Shown here: piece by piece, positions 9,790 through 20,449 of the stretch
Numbering within the stretch: position 1 is the first letter of the stretch
Layout of the letters: every line of letters starts with the position of its first letter
DNA from: Ligula intestinalis
Taxonomy: Eukaryota; Platyhelminthes; Cestoda; Diphyllobothriidea; Diphyllobothriidae
NCBI GenBank assembly: GCA_036362985.1
Contig: JAYGXS010000005.1
Span: 2,872,669 to 2,936,668 of the forward strand
Direction of reading: 5' to 3'
Length of the DNA: 64,000 bases
Notes under the pieces: generated by a model
Seen by the model: only the letters and a program-made list of their open reading frames with translations
What the model was told of the DNA's origin: nothing
Database searches by the model: none
Position numbers and translations under genes: made by a program

Positions 9790-11350
9790 AATGCCAACAG
9801 TGCTGTTGTAAACGCCGGTCCAGCACTCCATTCTCTACTATTTCCAACATCTGTAGTTGAGAGGGAGCTGCAAAGCCTCAAAGAAGCAAAGTCATCCGGT
9901 CCAGAGAATAAACCAGCCAAGTTCTTGAAAGAATTGGCAAGCGAACGCTCAGAGCCCCTAGCACATATCATTCGTTCTTCATTTGAACTAGGAAAACTGC
10001 CATCTGAATGGAAAATGGCAAATATTTACCCGATATATAAGGGCGGAGCCCGCACGAAGGTCATAAATTACCGGCCCGTCAGCCTAACTTGCATTTACTG
10101 TAAGGTGATGGAAACGATAAGTAAGACGACGACAATAGAGTTCTTGGAGGAAAACAACATACTGTCAGGGCTCCAACACGGCTTCAGAAAGAACCATTCT
10201 TGCCTTTCCAGCCTTCTACTCTCCACTGAGCAGTGGACTCGCGCACTAGATGAAGATAGTAATGTTGACGTCATCTATACAGACTTCAAGAAGGCATTCG
10301 ACAGCGTCCCACATAAGCGTCTTATGGATAAATTGTCAGAAATTGGCATAAGAGGAAACCTGCTGGCATGGATCTCAGATTTTCTCACAGTGCGGTCGCA
10401 AACTGTATGCATCGGTGACTCGAAGTCAAACCCTACATCTGTTCTGAGTGGCGTCCACCAAGGCTCTGTCTTAGGGCCACTTCTCTTCCTTATCTATATC
10501 AATGACTGTGTCAACGACCTGGGTTGCAGCGCTATCGTGTTTGCCGATGACGTCAAACTCTGAAGAGCCATCAGGTCTGACGCCGATAGTAAAGCGCTTC
10601 AAAAGAGTCTCAATCGACTTAGCTGCCGGCCTGCTCGGTGGCTTTCAAACTTCAATATTAGTAAGTGTGTGGTTTTGAGACTCCGTACTAGAAGGAATGA
10701 TGAGGAGCACGATTCCTTCCAATACCTCCTCGATGGGCACCCGCTTTTAAAAGTGAACGAACAATCGGACCTCGGTGTTCTTATAAATTCCTTACTTAAA
10801 CCATCTACTCAGTGTGTAAAGGTTGCTAATTGCGCGACACAGGTGCTATTTGCGATTAGGCGAGGGTTCGTCAACATTGACAAGGAGCCCTTCAGGAAAA
10901 CCTATGGAGCGTTTGTTCGGTCCCACTTGGAGTATGCTATCCAGGCCTGGCGTCCGTGGTTCAAGAAGGATTACCTGCACCTGGAACGAGTGCAGGCGAG
11001 GGCTACGAAGATGGTCAAGAATCTTGGTCACCTGCCTTATGAAGACAGACTGAACGAACTTGATCTTTTCCCTCTCAATTATAGGCAACTCTGCGGGGAC
11101 CTCAAACAAACCTACCGTATTGTTAGAGGCTAAGAATGTGCCCTAGAATTTGATGATTTCTTCGAATTGGCTTGGACTGACCATCTGCGAGGTCATCCTT
11201 TTAAACTACAGAGGAAACCGGCCCGTATCGACGTTCGACGAAACGCCTTCTCTCAGAGGGTCATTGGAGCGTGGAACGGACTCCTGGAAGATGTGGTCCT
11301 CTCAGATACTGTTGAAATTTTTAAACACAAACTTGATTCTCATTAGCTGA
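9790..11350 (+). pseudogene. LINE A copy 2 reverse transcriptase and C-terminal region
   Basis: The main open part, 9925-10563, contains FELGKLPSEWKMANIYP, KGGARTKVINYRPVSL, LSGLQHGFRKNHSCLS, VDVIYTDFKKAFDSVPHK, SGVHQGSVLGPLLFL and IVFADDVKL. The FADD catalytic box and the DFKKAFDS aspartate are intact. The usual GVPQG reads GVHQG, and a TGA follows DVKL at 10561. A second open part, 10669-11133, holds SDLGVLINSLLKPS, AFVRSHLEYAIQAWRPW, QARATKMVKNLGHLPYEDRL and YRQLCGDLKQTYRIV, the standard LINE C-terminus. The end (RVIGAWNGL at about 11255) lies in another frame. The stop after the catalytic box and the later shift would prevent a full-length product. Confidence 0.9.
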
Positions 11351-11564
11351 GAAACTGTGGCAGATATAATGAACAAAGTGTCAGTAGCAGCACCTTGCAA
11401 CTGGCTCACACTTATCGCTGATGTTAAACCTACATTTGTACATTTGTATTATGTACTATTGTTACGGTGGACCTATTATGCAATTTTGCTTATGAATAGG
11501 GAGCTCAAAGGCGAAAGCCTTGTTCCCTTATTAAATTGACTTAAAGTGACTTAAGCTCTCTTAA

Positions 11565-12060
11565 ACATAGGGAAGCTATGCTGGGTTTTAATAATTTGGG
11601 CAGCTTATTCCAGATTGATATGGTGTTTACTGAAATGGATTGCCGGTACTTGTATGTTCTTGCCATAGGAAGAAATAAAAATACGTCTCGATGACTTGCG
11701 CGTCGAGAGTGCTCAAGCTGCCTTGTTGTACTAAGAGGATTAAAGGTTTGACCATTGAAAAGTTAAGACAGTACAAATAGACCCTTCTGCAATCGACGAA
11801 GCCACAGGGGATCCAGCTTTATAAGTAAGCACCTTTGTTGGTAGGTTAAGTTACGGAGTTCTGTAGTGAAAACTTTTCTAGTGAAGAAGTGCTGCACTGA
11901 CTCCATTGTCTTCCGTTCACTGAATAGAGGCGGGCAGTTTTCAAGAGTAGGTCTCACGTACATATTATAAAGGCTAGTTCTAACCTTGATAGTCTTAAAA
12001 TTTCAAAGGATAAATCCGGTTGTTCGGCGTGCTTTCGAGACTATCAGGGCACAGTGCTCT
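11565..12060 (-). pseudogene. LINE family D C-terminal fragment
   Basis: Reading down the minus strand gives a LINE ORF2 C-terminus: VSKARRTTGFIL, then MYVRPTLENCPPLFS, VQHFFTRKVFTTELRNL, LIKLDPLWLRRLQKG and ISIWNKLPKLL. The same order is seen on the plus strand at 15060-15640, so it belongs with the LINE D element there. Its upstream part is lost in the N gap at 12069. It abuts the 3' end of LINE A copy 2 at 11560. Confidence 0.75.
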
Positions 12061-12068
12061 GACAAATT

Positions 12069-12168
12069 NNNNNNNNNNNNNNNNNNNNNNNNNNNNNNNN
12101 NNNNNNNNNNNNNNNNNNNNNNNNNNNNNNNNNNNNNNNNNNNNNNNNNNNNNNNNNNNNNNNNNNNN
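12069..12168. other. Assembly gap (100 N)
   Basis: A run of exactly 100 N, the conventional size for a scaffold gap of unknown length. Sequence on its two sides should not be assumed contiguous. Confidence 0.95.
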
Positions 12169-12430
12169 GCCTCCCCCCATTCCTCCCAAACGCCCCAGAA
12201 GCTTATTTTGGTTTCACCTCTCCTCATTTTTCCCTGCCAGAAAGCGAGGCCCCTGGATATCTCAGACCTTATCAGCCATCCATTATTGGCTACCCGTATG
12301 CTAACAGCTCCATACCCGTCAGTACTTATTCCACAAATAATAACGGCCTACAGTTTTCCTATCCACCTTCAATTTCTTTTTTATGAATAACGATAGCCAT
12401 AGTTCTGCCACTCAAAACACACTAGCTGTC

Positions 12431-12475
12431 ATAAATAAATAACAAATGAATTTTATATTTTAGGCCCGGTGGGCC
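12431..12475 (-). repeat. Element X, 3' terminal 45 bp only
   Basis: TAAATAAATAACAAATG followed by TTTTATATTTTAGGCCCGG and GGGCCT matches the terminal part of element X at 3268-3310 and (inverted) 30265-30312. It is a severely 5'-truncated insertion in minus orientation, placed just before the LINE D endonuclease. Confidence 0.6.
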
Positions 12476-12477
12476 TC

Positions 12478-13390
12478 GGCATATTGCTTAATGCCAGGTC
12501 TGTTAGAAATAAAATGGCTCAACTGCGAGCTATTGCTTTTGAGACGACGCCCGATGTTACATGCATAACAGAATCTTGGACCCATCAAATCATTTCTGAC
12601 TCCTCCCTATTCATAGATGAGTATGATCTCTATCGTCACGATCGCATTAATAAGCGTGGTGGTGGTTGTCTTCTCTATATTAGAACGTCATTTAGGCAAT
12701 TTCCATTTTACTTAAACAGCACTGTTTCGCTTCCATTATCCTGTCGCCCCGGCAAAAAGCAATTATCGGATGTGTATATAATCCTCCTAACTCTTCATCT
12801 AAAGAAGATGCAAATTTGTGTGAAATATTCAAGTTTTTTTCAAAATCCTCTTTTGAAGTTAAAATTATTGCTGGAGATTTTAATTTTCCTGAAATCGACT
12901 GGCTTTCAATCTATTGTCCACCTAAATTTCAGCCTTTCCTAGATACCATTAATTTTCTAACTGGTCTCAACTGGTAAGTTCCCCAACAAGAAAGAATCAT
13001 ATCCTAGACCTGATTTTAACAAATGGTATTGCCCCTTGCTCCGTTGATTTTAAGCAGCACATCTTCCAAAGTGATCACACATTAATTCACTGTTGCCTTC
13101 CGCTCCCTTCTACGGATCAGGCTAGTGCTAGTCGTACCTATCATGCGTATGACCTCGCAGATATTAGGTCAATCAACAATTTTTTGACTCATTAGATTGG
13201 CAGAGCCTCTACTTCATTAAAGACGCTGCATATCTTTCTGAACTCATGTCGGTCGTTTCTAATAAAATTCTGGAATTTGTGCCCACTAAAATTGCGAAAC
13301 CCCTCACGACAAAATCGACCGTCCCTCATTTTATTTTACCCAGACTAAAGAAATTGAGGAGGCAGCTGAAAGATCGATCTACTTGTTCGC
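12478..13390 (+). pseudogene. LINE family D endonuclease of ORF2, decayed
   Basis: Plus-strand endonuclease blocks in order: LGILLNARSVRNKMAQLRAI (N block), DVTCITESWT (E block), LYRHDRINKRGGGCLLYIRT, AGDFNFPEIDW (12870-12902) and FQSDHTLIHC (about 13065-13090). The frame is open to 12700 and then shifts twice. After about 13240 a linker-like segment (KFVPTKIAKPLT, then LKKLRRQLKDR) leads into an unrelated ORF1 fragment at 13420, so the element is interrupted there. Its RT resumes at about 14320. Catalytic residues are recognisable, but the reading frame is broken. Confidence 0.8.
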
Positions 13391-13419
13391 TGTCTGTGCA
13401 TCTGTGCATGCGAGTCTTT

Positions 13420-13790
13420 CCGCATTCTTAAGGCATTTCGAATACGGAAGACTCCAACAGCTCCAGAATCCATTTCTCGGCCACGACCTCTAAAAGTTAT
13501 TTTATAAACTAAAGCACAGGCGAAACTCTTGCTAGAGCGCAAACAATCCTTACGGAGTCTGCATTCGCAAGTTTTTTTCAGCCGGATTACGAGTTGAAAG
13601 AGCGGATAAATATGAGACAGCTTATAATAGAGCTCGAAAAACGGAACACCAATGGCGAGACAAATCTCAAAAATAAGAGAGGGAAAAATAGTTCAGATCA
13701 AACGGGCATCCCTCTGGTCGAAGCCGGTAACAGTGACGGCCTAGATGTCCCGCCACCGAAACCTAAGACATGCGATCCAAGTTAGACTGA
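13420..13790 (+). pseudogene. LINE ORF1 C-terminal fragment inserted in LINE D
   Basis: FRILKAFRIRKT, SRPRPLKVIL, QAKLLLERKQSL and QVFFQPDYELKERINMRQL form the RRM-like C-terminal end of a LINE ORF1, in the same order as 8150-8340 (LKAFRMGRITDS, QPRPLKVVLKS). From 13594 to 13785 the frame is open and includes ELEKRNTNGETN. It lies between the endonuclease and RT of LINE D, so it comes from another element by nested insertion or recombination. Confidence 0.65.
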
Positions 13791-13799
13791 CAGGATGGT

Positions 13800-14030
13800 A
13801 ATTTGCGCAATCAAGTCATGAACCTCCCTTATAGATCGGGTTGACCTTTGCTCACTTCTATTCTTCCTGGGGTTTGCCTTCTTCGGAAGACCTCTGGAAG
13901 CTGGCAGCCAGAAGTTTGCACAGTTCGTTAGCTAATTCGCCTTGTGCTAGTGCAGGAATTTTGTCTGGCCCAGATGATTTGGCAGGCTTAAATTGGAGCG
14001 ATTCGGCCCTGACAGATGCGCTTTAATAAC
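13800..14030 (-). pseudogene. LINE RT upstream fragment (minus) inside the LINE D mosaic
   Basis: On the minus strand the segment reads KSSGPDKIPALAQGELANEL, FQRSSEEGKPQE and VNPIYKGG, the conserved stretch just before the RT fingers in LINE ORF2. It runs opposite to its neighbours on both sides. It ends at about 13835, where the homology stops without the following RT blocks. Confidence 0.6.
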
Positions 14031-14340
14031 CTTCAACTCTATCCTCTGCGTTATAGGCAGTTACTTGGAACTCTCATTCAAACCTTCCCTATCGTGCTTG
14101 GAATGCGCTCTCACGTGGGATGATTGTTTAAACTCGCCACTGCAATTCTATCCGCGAACCACTTTTCAAACGCTATGTGTATAAAGTACTCTTGGGGAAG
14201 TATTTGTTCTCCAACTGGGTCGCTGACCCGCGAAATAACCTACCTGACACAATAATTATGTCCTCGCTCTTGAAAACAAAATCTTTCCTGTGTTATGTAA
14301 GGAATCGTACGCACTGCGTATTCCCAAGTTCGGCCAACCG
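14027..14340 (+). pseudogene. LINE ORF2 C-terminal end fragment
   Basis: The plus strand reads LQLYPLRYRQLLGTLIQTF, then YLFSNWVADPRNNLPDTII, the last block of a LINE ORF2 (RYRQLRGDL and WNNLPDTVV in relatives; compare YRQLCGDLKQTYRIV at 11085). It resembles LINE A or C more than LINE D, into which it is inserted. Confidence 0.6.
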
Positions 14341-15650
14341 ACGTATTTTGATAACTTCAGGCCAATAAATACCTCTTTCACAGTCTGAAAAGTCTTGGAG
14401 ACCTTGACCAAAGAAAAGATGATGCGTCATTTGACAGGAAACAAACTACGTAATGCAGTTTAGCATCGGTTTCTCGAAAAAAAGATTGTGTGACACCTGC
14501 CAGCTCTTTTTCATTGATTGTGTGCTACAATCTGGAGTAATTGATTTGCCCTTTCTACAATCTATTTGATTTCACTAAGGCTTTTGATCTCGTTGACCAC
14601 AATCTCCTTCTTCTGCAATTTGCCTCTTTCGGCATGGGTAACAAGCTTTTGAATTTAATATCTTCCTATTTAGATGCTCGTACACAAAATGTAAATATTT
14701 CAAATGTCATCTCCACACCCACAAGTGTGTGGAGTGTGGTTATTCAGGCTAGCGTGCTTGGACCTCCCTTATTTTGCCTTTTTGTCAACGATATTTCAGA
14801 TTGCTTTCAGTATAGTAGACCCTCTGTGTACGCTGCCGATTTAAAAGTCGCTTATCGATATAAACCGGCAGGTCACAACTTCGTGCTCGAGCTCATAAAA
14901 AAGGATATTCAGGCCTTTGCCTATTGGTGCTGCATATGACGCCTCTCCTTTCCTTAGCACAAATGTTCCGTTATGGTTGTTGGCGAGGATCATCAGCCTG
15001 AAATAAGCATAGACGATCCCAAACTACATGTGCCAGGAATTATTAAAGATCTGTGCATATCCTATTATAATAGTCTCAGTCTGTCAGAGAACTGTACCCC
15101 GACTGTCTTGAAAGCATGCAGAGCTTCCGGATTTATTCTCGGAAATTTTAAGTCCATTAGGTTAGAACTAGCCTTTAAATTATGTACGTGAGACCTCGCC
15201 TAAATTACTGCTCGTCCCTATTTAGCCTTCTGCGCCCTGGTTAACAGAAGAAAATAGAATCGGTGCCGCACTTCTTCACTAAAAGAGTTTTCTATTCAGA
15301 GCACCGTAACTTATCCTGCCAATCACGTTGTGAACTTATTAACCTTGATTCCTTGTGGCTTCGCAAACTAAAGAAGGAACTTTTTTACTGTTTAAAATTT
15401 GAAACGGTCGTATCTTTAATTCACTCAGTATCATAAGGCAGCTCGACCACTCACGGCATGCTTGTCATCGAGATGTCTTCATGTTTCTTCCTATGGAACG
15501 CCCAGTTAGACACCGTACATTTTTTCGGTAGACGCCATAGTAATCTGGAATAAGCTGCCCAGAACAACTTAATCTCGTGAGGAAATATTTGAAACGTTTG
15601 GCTGCTAAGCGTGTAGCCAATAAAAATATAGGAAGGACGGCCAACAGAAT
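14320..15650 (+). pseudogene. LINE family D reverse transcriptase and C-terminus
   Basis: From FDNFRPINTSFTV (about 14345) the RT blocks follow: LTGNKLRNAV, FTKAFDLVDHNLLLLQFAS (14570), SVVIQASVLGPPLFCLFVND (14735) and VYAADLKVAYRYK (14828). The catalytic box is YAAD, so the first catalytic aspartate of YADD is lost. The C-terminal part continues with CTPTVLKACRASGFIL and FKLCT (15090-15185), SRCELINLDSLWLRKLKKE (15325-15390) and VIWNKLPR (about 15540), ending near 15640. A decayed 3'UTR may run to about 15750. The related minus-strand copy is at 11565-12060. Confidence 0.8.
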
Positions 15651-15789
15651 AGTAGACGTTTCAAAGTTGTCATGTATTGTATTTATTTTCATATTGTCTT
15701 AGATTGTTTTTTTAAATTATTTGGAAAAAGGAAATGGCGGTTAGGAGGTCGTCCGCTTCAAAGTAACTGTGGTCCAACTTATCGTGCTG

Positions 15790-16185
15790 GAGTTAGTTTA
15801 GAAAAGTCCGCGGCGCAAAGTGCCAAGCTCACCCTCAAAATATATGCACGATAACTTACATAAAGCCTTGGGTGTGTGTTCTTCGACTGTTTGGAGCCTC
15901 TTCACGACAAATAAAAACTTCAAAACGCTCGGCAATATAGTGGACGGTCGAACCACACGTTCACACACACGAATAAACTTGTGCGCCATGTTTGTGCAAA
16001 TAGGATTTCTCTTAAAATCTCCGAAGACAAGGATTCATTTCTTCTTACTGGCCTTGTATATTTCTGGTATGAAGATAATGTCCTGGTCGGAGATCTAATT
16101 TGGCGAAGGATACGCCACCAAATCATCAGTTTTATGATATACCTAGTAGATATAATCGTGTTTACCATGTCGGTTTGCAAGTGAC
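15790..16185 (-). pseudogene. LINE endonuclease fragment (family G)
   Basis: Minus-strand reading gives a LINE endonuclease segment: YRSPTRTLSSYQKYTR with DQDIIFIPEIYKASKKK, then VFGDFKRNP, the GDFN block with N lost, just before the homology breaks. The same stretch (SPNQTSDQDNIFIVEMYK then CIVIFGDFNAP) is at 31660-31790 on the minus strand. The plus-strand open stretches here are shadows of it. Confidence 0.6.
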
Positions 16186-16194
16186 ATACGCTAG

Positions 16195-16900
16195 AACTCC
16201 TTTTTCCCCAGTTGATCTGTCTCTTTTGAAAAGCTCAGATATGCTGCTTCATCTGTTATAATTTCTACCTTCCCGAAATGAAGCTAAGACTTTATCGTAT
16301 GTATGTGCTTCCGATTTTCGAATACTGTTGTCCATTCTTCGATCTAATGAACGAATCTAGCCGTTCAAAAATTTAAAGTGTCCAAAGAAGATTCACTAAA
16401 AGGATCCTCTATCCGGCATTTTCAGATACTTCCTACTCAGATAGATGTACGATAACGACACTGAAATTTCTTTGGGTCAGGATACTGAAAGCAGGGTTTT
16501 GTCTCCGGTTTCGCCTTAATAATAGTTCAAATCTCCCCAAGATTTCTGCCCTTACTTCCGTTACTTGCCCTTGCAACCTAAGAAATTCAACGGTGATTAT
16601 ACCTCCTCCTGCTTCTTCCACTTCTAAGCTATTTCTATTTTTTGCTTCTAGGTAAAGCTATCTTTGGAATAATTTGCCAATTGATATTCGGGCGTTGACT
16701 AGTCTATGTGCATTCAAGCGAAGACTGCACATTTATCTTAACACTGAATCTATTAACCTTTTGTTTTCCTCATCTTTTCCGGGCAGCTTTCTCCACGATA
16801 CCGAGAAATGACCATTGGGAATTAAGGATCCCCTCTTGAAGCTACCGTTCTCTGACTCGTGTCCCCCGGAATCAGGACGCAGTCTTGACGGCTCTCGTTT
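16195..16900 (+). pseudogene. LINE family B copy 5: RT C-terminus and 3' end
   Basis: The plus strand reads EMKLRLYRMYVLPIFEYCC-like words, FDLMNESSRSK, SVQRRFTKRILYP, LKFLWVRILKAGFCLRFRL and LWNNLPIDIR, the LINE B C-terminus seen at 21480-21720. It continues into a 3' part beginning FLHDTEK, with the word GGCAGCTTTCTCCA also found at 21778 and 30694. It is a 5'-truncated copy that starts after the RT catalytic region. Confidence 0.75.
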
Positions 16901-17550
16901 CGTTGGTCATCAACCATCAACCGGGCCTTATATTTGGTCACAACTCAGACATCCACAACGATAGTCTTGTAGATTTGACGAACTTTTGGATCTCAAAAGG
17001 CGGTGCCCATCACGATCATAAACTGGTGGGTTCCCTGTGTTCCAATATGCCGCACCGGTTTGGGAACCCGCGTGTAGTGCCGGGAACCCGTCTATACCAG
17101 TAATGTTTCGTTAATACCCGGGTTTCGCTTTCTAAAATAAATTTTAAGGACAATAACATGATTGTAGGTCACAATCTGGGATTTTATTCCCAGTTGGGAA
17201 GCTTTTTTACTGTGACAATTTTCGCACCCCGTAGGACAGCACTAGAGTATTCGTTAAAGAAATTTAAATCATACCCCACCTGTTCGTCTGTAACGACTGA
17301 CATGGAATCTGAGTCACGGTTTATGACTATTTTGCTTGCGACTTGTGGGTAACCTCCTTAATGCCTTCAGTGCACCAGATCGAGGCTTCTTAGTAATGTT
17401 AGAGTGACAATCTTATTTATTAATTTAGTACCAGTTTCAGTTTTCAGTTTATTTGGTGATGATAATAGGTAATGCCTTTGAAAACCCTATTTAGCTCGTG
17501 TAAAAGCACTTATAAAAATTTACCACTTCTAACATAGTATTGGCAAACAG
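16900..17550. other. No gene seen
   Basis: About 650 bp between a LINE B 3' end and a tandem duplication. No coding resemblance, tRNA-like block or clear repeat partner was recognised. Confidence 0.4.
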
Positions 17551-17551
17551 T

Positions 17552-17670
17552 GAGTAGCATTGTTTTTACAATATATGTCTGGTTTTTAGAGGTCAGACTT
17601 GGAGGGAGGAGAGTAGCATTGTTTTTTACAACATATGTCTGGTTTTTAGATTTCAGACTTGGAGAGAGGA
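17552..17670. repeat. 59-bp tandem duplication
   Basis: Two adjacent units (17552-17610 and 17611-17670), both beginning GAGTAGCATTGTTTTT and containing ATATGTCTGGTTTTTAGA. They differ at a few positions plus one added T. They lie in the 3' flank of the minus-strand LINE C. Confidence 0.9.
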
Positions 17671-19265
17671 GAGCAGACGCATGTAATTATCCAAGCGTTG
17701 TTTGTACATCTGAAGGGAAATGGCCTCCACAACTGACTGTGGAAGGTTGTTCCGCTGTTGTATGACACGATGCGGGAAGAATTCAGAGCGGAGGCTTAGC
17801 TTGGATATCTTTGTGCGCAGCTTCATTGTGTGTCCACGGAGATGAGGCGAGAGGTGCCACTGAAACATGTCTTCAAAGCATAATCCTTTCTCAAGACTGT
17901 TTGTTATCTTGTAAATCAGGATAACATCCCCTCTTTGTTGTCTGTAATGCAGAGGGAATCAATTAAGGCATGCCAGTCTATCTATGTAAGAGTGGTGCTT
18001 AAGACCTCTTACTGGCTTTGTTACCCGACGCTGCACTTTCCCCAGACATGCTGTTTCCTTTGCTAGCCATGGCCGCCACGCCTGTATGCCATACTCTAGG
18101 TGTGGTCGAACAAATTTGCCGTACACTCTGCCAAAGAGATCTTCATCGAAGGCTAGAAACGCCCTTGTGATAGCGTGCAGCATTCCCGTGGCTTTATTTG
18201 CAGCTTTTACAGATTGTAATGAGGGCTTCAAATTACTCTGTATCCAAATGCCGAGGTCTTTTTGCGTAGATGCTACGGAAATTTGGATGTTTTTCAGGTG
18301 ATGTGTCCTGCTGCTCTGGGGGATAGGGTAGTTTGTTGGACGCAGGTGGAGGACGGCACACTTTTACACATTGAAATCCAGCAGCCATCTCTCGGACTAT
18401 GTCTGCAGTTTGCAAAGATTATTTTGCAGAGCATCTCGGTCGCTTGGGTGCTTAATGACCTGCCAGAGTTTAACGTCATCGGCGAACATGATTTAACCGC
18501 AGTTCAGTTCTTGAAAGCTGTCATTTACACAGAGAATGAAGAGTAGAGGAGCAAGAAAGGTGCCTTAAAGAACCCCACTAACTACGTCAACCGAGTCCGA
18601 TGTATCCACCTTGATGCAAACACGTTGCTTTTGAGCGACGAAAAATGACCTGATCCAGTCCAAAATTTTCCCCTAGATGCCAAGAACGCTCAGTTTATGT
18701 AAAAGGCATTGATGGGGCACGCTGTTAAAGGCTTTGCGGAAATCAATGTACACTACGTCCACTTCGAAGCCCTCTTCTAAAGTACTTGTCCAGGCCTCAA
18801 TTGAAGTCAGTAAATTTGAAAGGCAGGAGCGCCCTCGCCGAAAGCCATGTTAGAAATTTTGTATGATGTCACTTTCATCGCAAAATCTTAGAATGGCCTG
18901 CTTGACAAGGACCTCCATCATTTTGCAGGAAAGGCAAGTCAAGCTTATGGGCCGAAATCTGTTTGCAGACATCTTGCTACCTCCTTTATATAAGTGTACG
19001 ATGCTGGCCGTCTTCCACTGCAAAGGCAGTCCCCTGTTCTCCTGGAAAGCTCGAACAGAATTGAAAGAGTTACAGATAGCTCAGTCGACAGTTCGTTAAG
19101 TATCAGTCCATGGATTCCATCCGGTCTAAGAGACTCGTCTGGTTTGATGTGACTGAGGACATGTCTTACGTCTGTGACAGAAAAAGTAACAGTTTCAATA
19201 ACGGCTGTTCCTTCACCCACTTCTACTCCCGAATTGTCGTCGGGGGTTTCCATCATAAACGCCAA
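17653..19265 (-). pseudogene. LINE C reverse transcriptase and C-terminus, decayed
   Basis: Minus-strand blocks run VRHVLSHIKPDESLRPDGI (19190-19130), RFRPISLTCLSCKMMEVLV (about 18960), FRRGRSCLSNLLTSIEAW, VDVVYIDFRKAFNSVPH (about 18750), FLAPLLFILCVND (about 18540), then IMFADDVKLW at about 18470-18500 with the FADD box intact. The C-terminal part follows: KDLGIWIQSNLKPSLQS, VYGKFVRPHLEYGIQAWRPW (18120-18070), KVQRRVTKPVRGLKHHSYID and the last block RVIQQRNNLPQSVVEA ending at 17653. Several frame changes and stops separate these blocks. Confidence 0.85.
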
Positions 19266-19739
19266 TCTGAGAAACTCTGACAGTAACTCTACTTTCCGCG
19301 GTCCTTCCGTTACTACGTTCCCGAGGTTATCCCTTAGAGCTGCAATGTCGTCTCGGTGCTTCCTTTGACTGCGGATATGTCCATTAAACTTCTTTGGACA
19401 TATTATGGCTTGTGTTGTAAGTTGACGCAGAAAGGCAGTTCTAGAATTTCGTATTACCTCACGGCGTATATTTCGTTGTGCTTTATATTTGGCAAGTGAT
19501 GTTGAATCTTGAAGATGCTCCTACTTTTTCACAACCTTTTTTCTTCTTAATGGCCCTTTTTATCGGCTGGTTGACACATGGACATCTAGCACATGGTCTT
19601 ATTATTTTCATTGGGCAATAGGCTTTGATTAAGCCCTCTACAGTCCCTTGGATATGCTGCCATAATTCATTTGTATCGTTCGTATTGGGTAATCAGTTTT
19701 CTGCGGAAGCGGTTCGTCTCATTTTTATAAAATCAGCTT

Positions 19740-20430
19740 TTCAAATATTTCTGCGCCTCTTTATTTGCGATTTTGGAGACAGTAGGAAACACACGCAGGT
19801 AAAAGCAACGTGGTCGCTTAACCCAAGTGGCGGTTGTGAGTTCACTTCCCTTATGATCCCCTCTTCTTTACTAAAAACGAGATCTAGAAAGTTTGATCGC
19901 TGGCCTTCTAGCAGTCGGGTTGTGAAGTCTACGTGTTGAATGGGATATTCGTCCAAAGAAAACTGAAATAGTTGATAATTGAAAGGTGCTGCTGCGGCCT
20001 TTACTCCAGGCCTCATCCAATCGATGCCAGGAGCGTTGAAATCGCCCAGGAGTAATAGGTTTTCCTGTTTAGAGATAACTGTCCCTGAACTTAGCAGTTC
20101 TACGTCTTCACATTCACTAGAGCTGGGAGGCCGATAAACAACGCATATATTGAGTGCCGGATGTTGCCTTATCTAAATTTAGCATGAAATTATTTCATAT
20201 CGTTGTAGGGCTATGTCTGCCATTTCCCTCTGACAACAGGAAATTTCATTGGCTACATAAAGTGCCACTCCTCCGCCCCTTCGTTGAGATCTGTCGCAGC
20301 GGAACAGTTGATAGCCTTCGAAAATAATTTCTTACAGAGGATTTGGCGAAAGCAGCATTGTTAATTTCATTTTTCGCCAAGTTCTTTATCGTCGAAACTA
20401 GCCCCACTCCTGTAATCCCCCTTCTGTGTG
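19740..20430 (-). pseudogene. LINE C endonuclease, decayed
   Basis: Read down the minus strand: YQLFRCDRSQRRGGGVALYV, ISCCQREMADIALQRYE, ICVVYRPPSSSE, LLLGDFNAPGIDW (about 20060-20020), then the open stretch 20016-19741 with LDLVFSKEEGIIREV and LSDHVAFTCVCF. The GGGVALYV, GDFN and SDH blocks are intact. The N-terminal N and E blocks are not clear, being at or beyond the broken 5' end near 20400. Confidence 0.8.
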
Positions 20431-20449
20431 AATCAAATCTCAGTACCCT

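Larger units (their letters stand above)
7466..11560 (+). mobile_element. LINE family A, copy 2 (most complete LINE in the window)
   Basis: A two-ORF non-LTR retrotransposon in plus orientation: ORF1 (about 7466-8360), ORF2 endonuclease (8534-9380), a linker (9380-9790), RT with C-terminus (9790-11350), and a 3'UTR ending near 11560 in a short decaying TTAAAGTGAC-type tandem tail. The 3' end word (AATAGGGAGCTCAAAGG...AAGCC) recurs at 24815-24880. Domain order and the absence of LTRs place it with CR1/Jockey-like LINEs. Stops and shifts in both ORFs make it inactive. No target site duplication could be fixed because the 5' boundary is unclear. Confidence 0.85.
17653..20430 (-). mobile_element. 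LINE family C, near full-length ORF2 (minus)
   Basis: A LINE ORF2 covering endonuclease, linker, RT and C-terminus in one orientation, with the endonuclease N-terminus at about 20400 and the last codon block at 17653. No ORF1 was found upstream; a plus-strand LINE B begins at 20450 instead, so C is 5'-truncated or its ORF1 is lost. Stops and shifts occur throughout, but domain order is complete. Confidence 0.85.
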
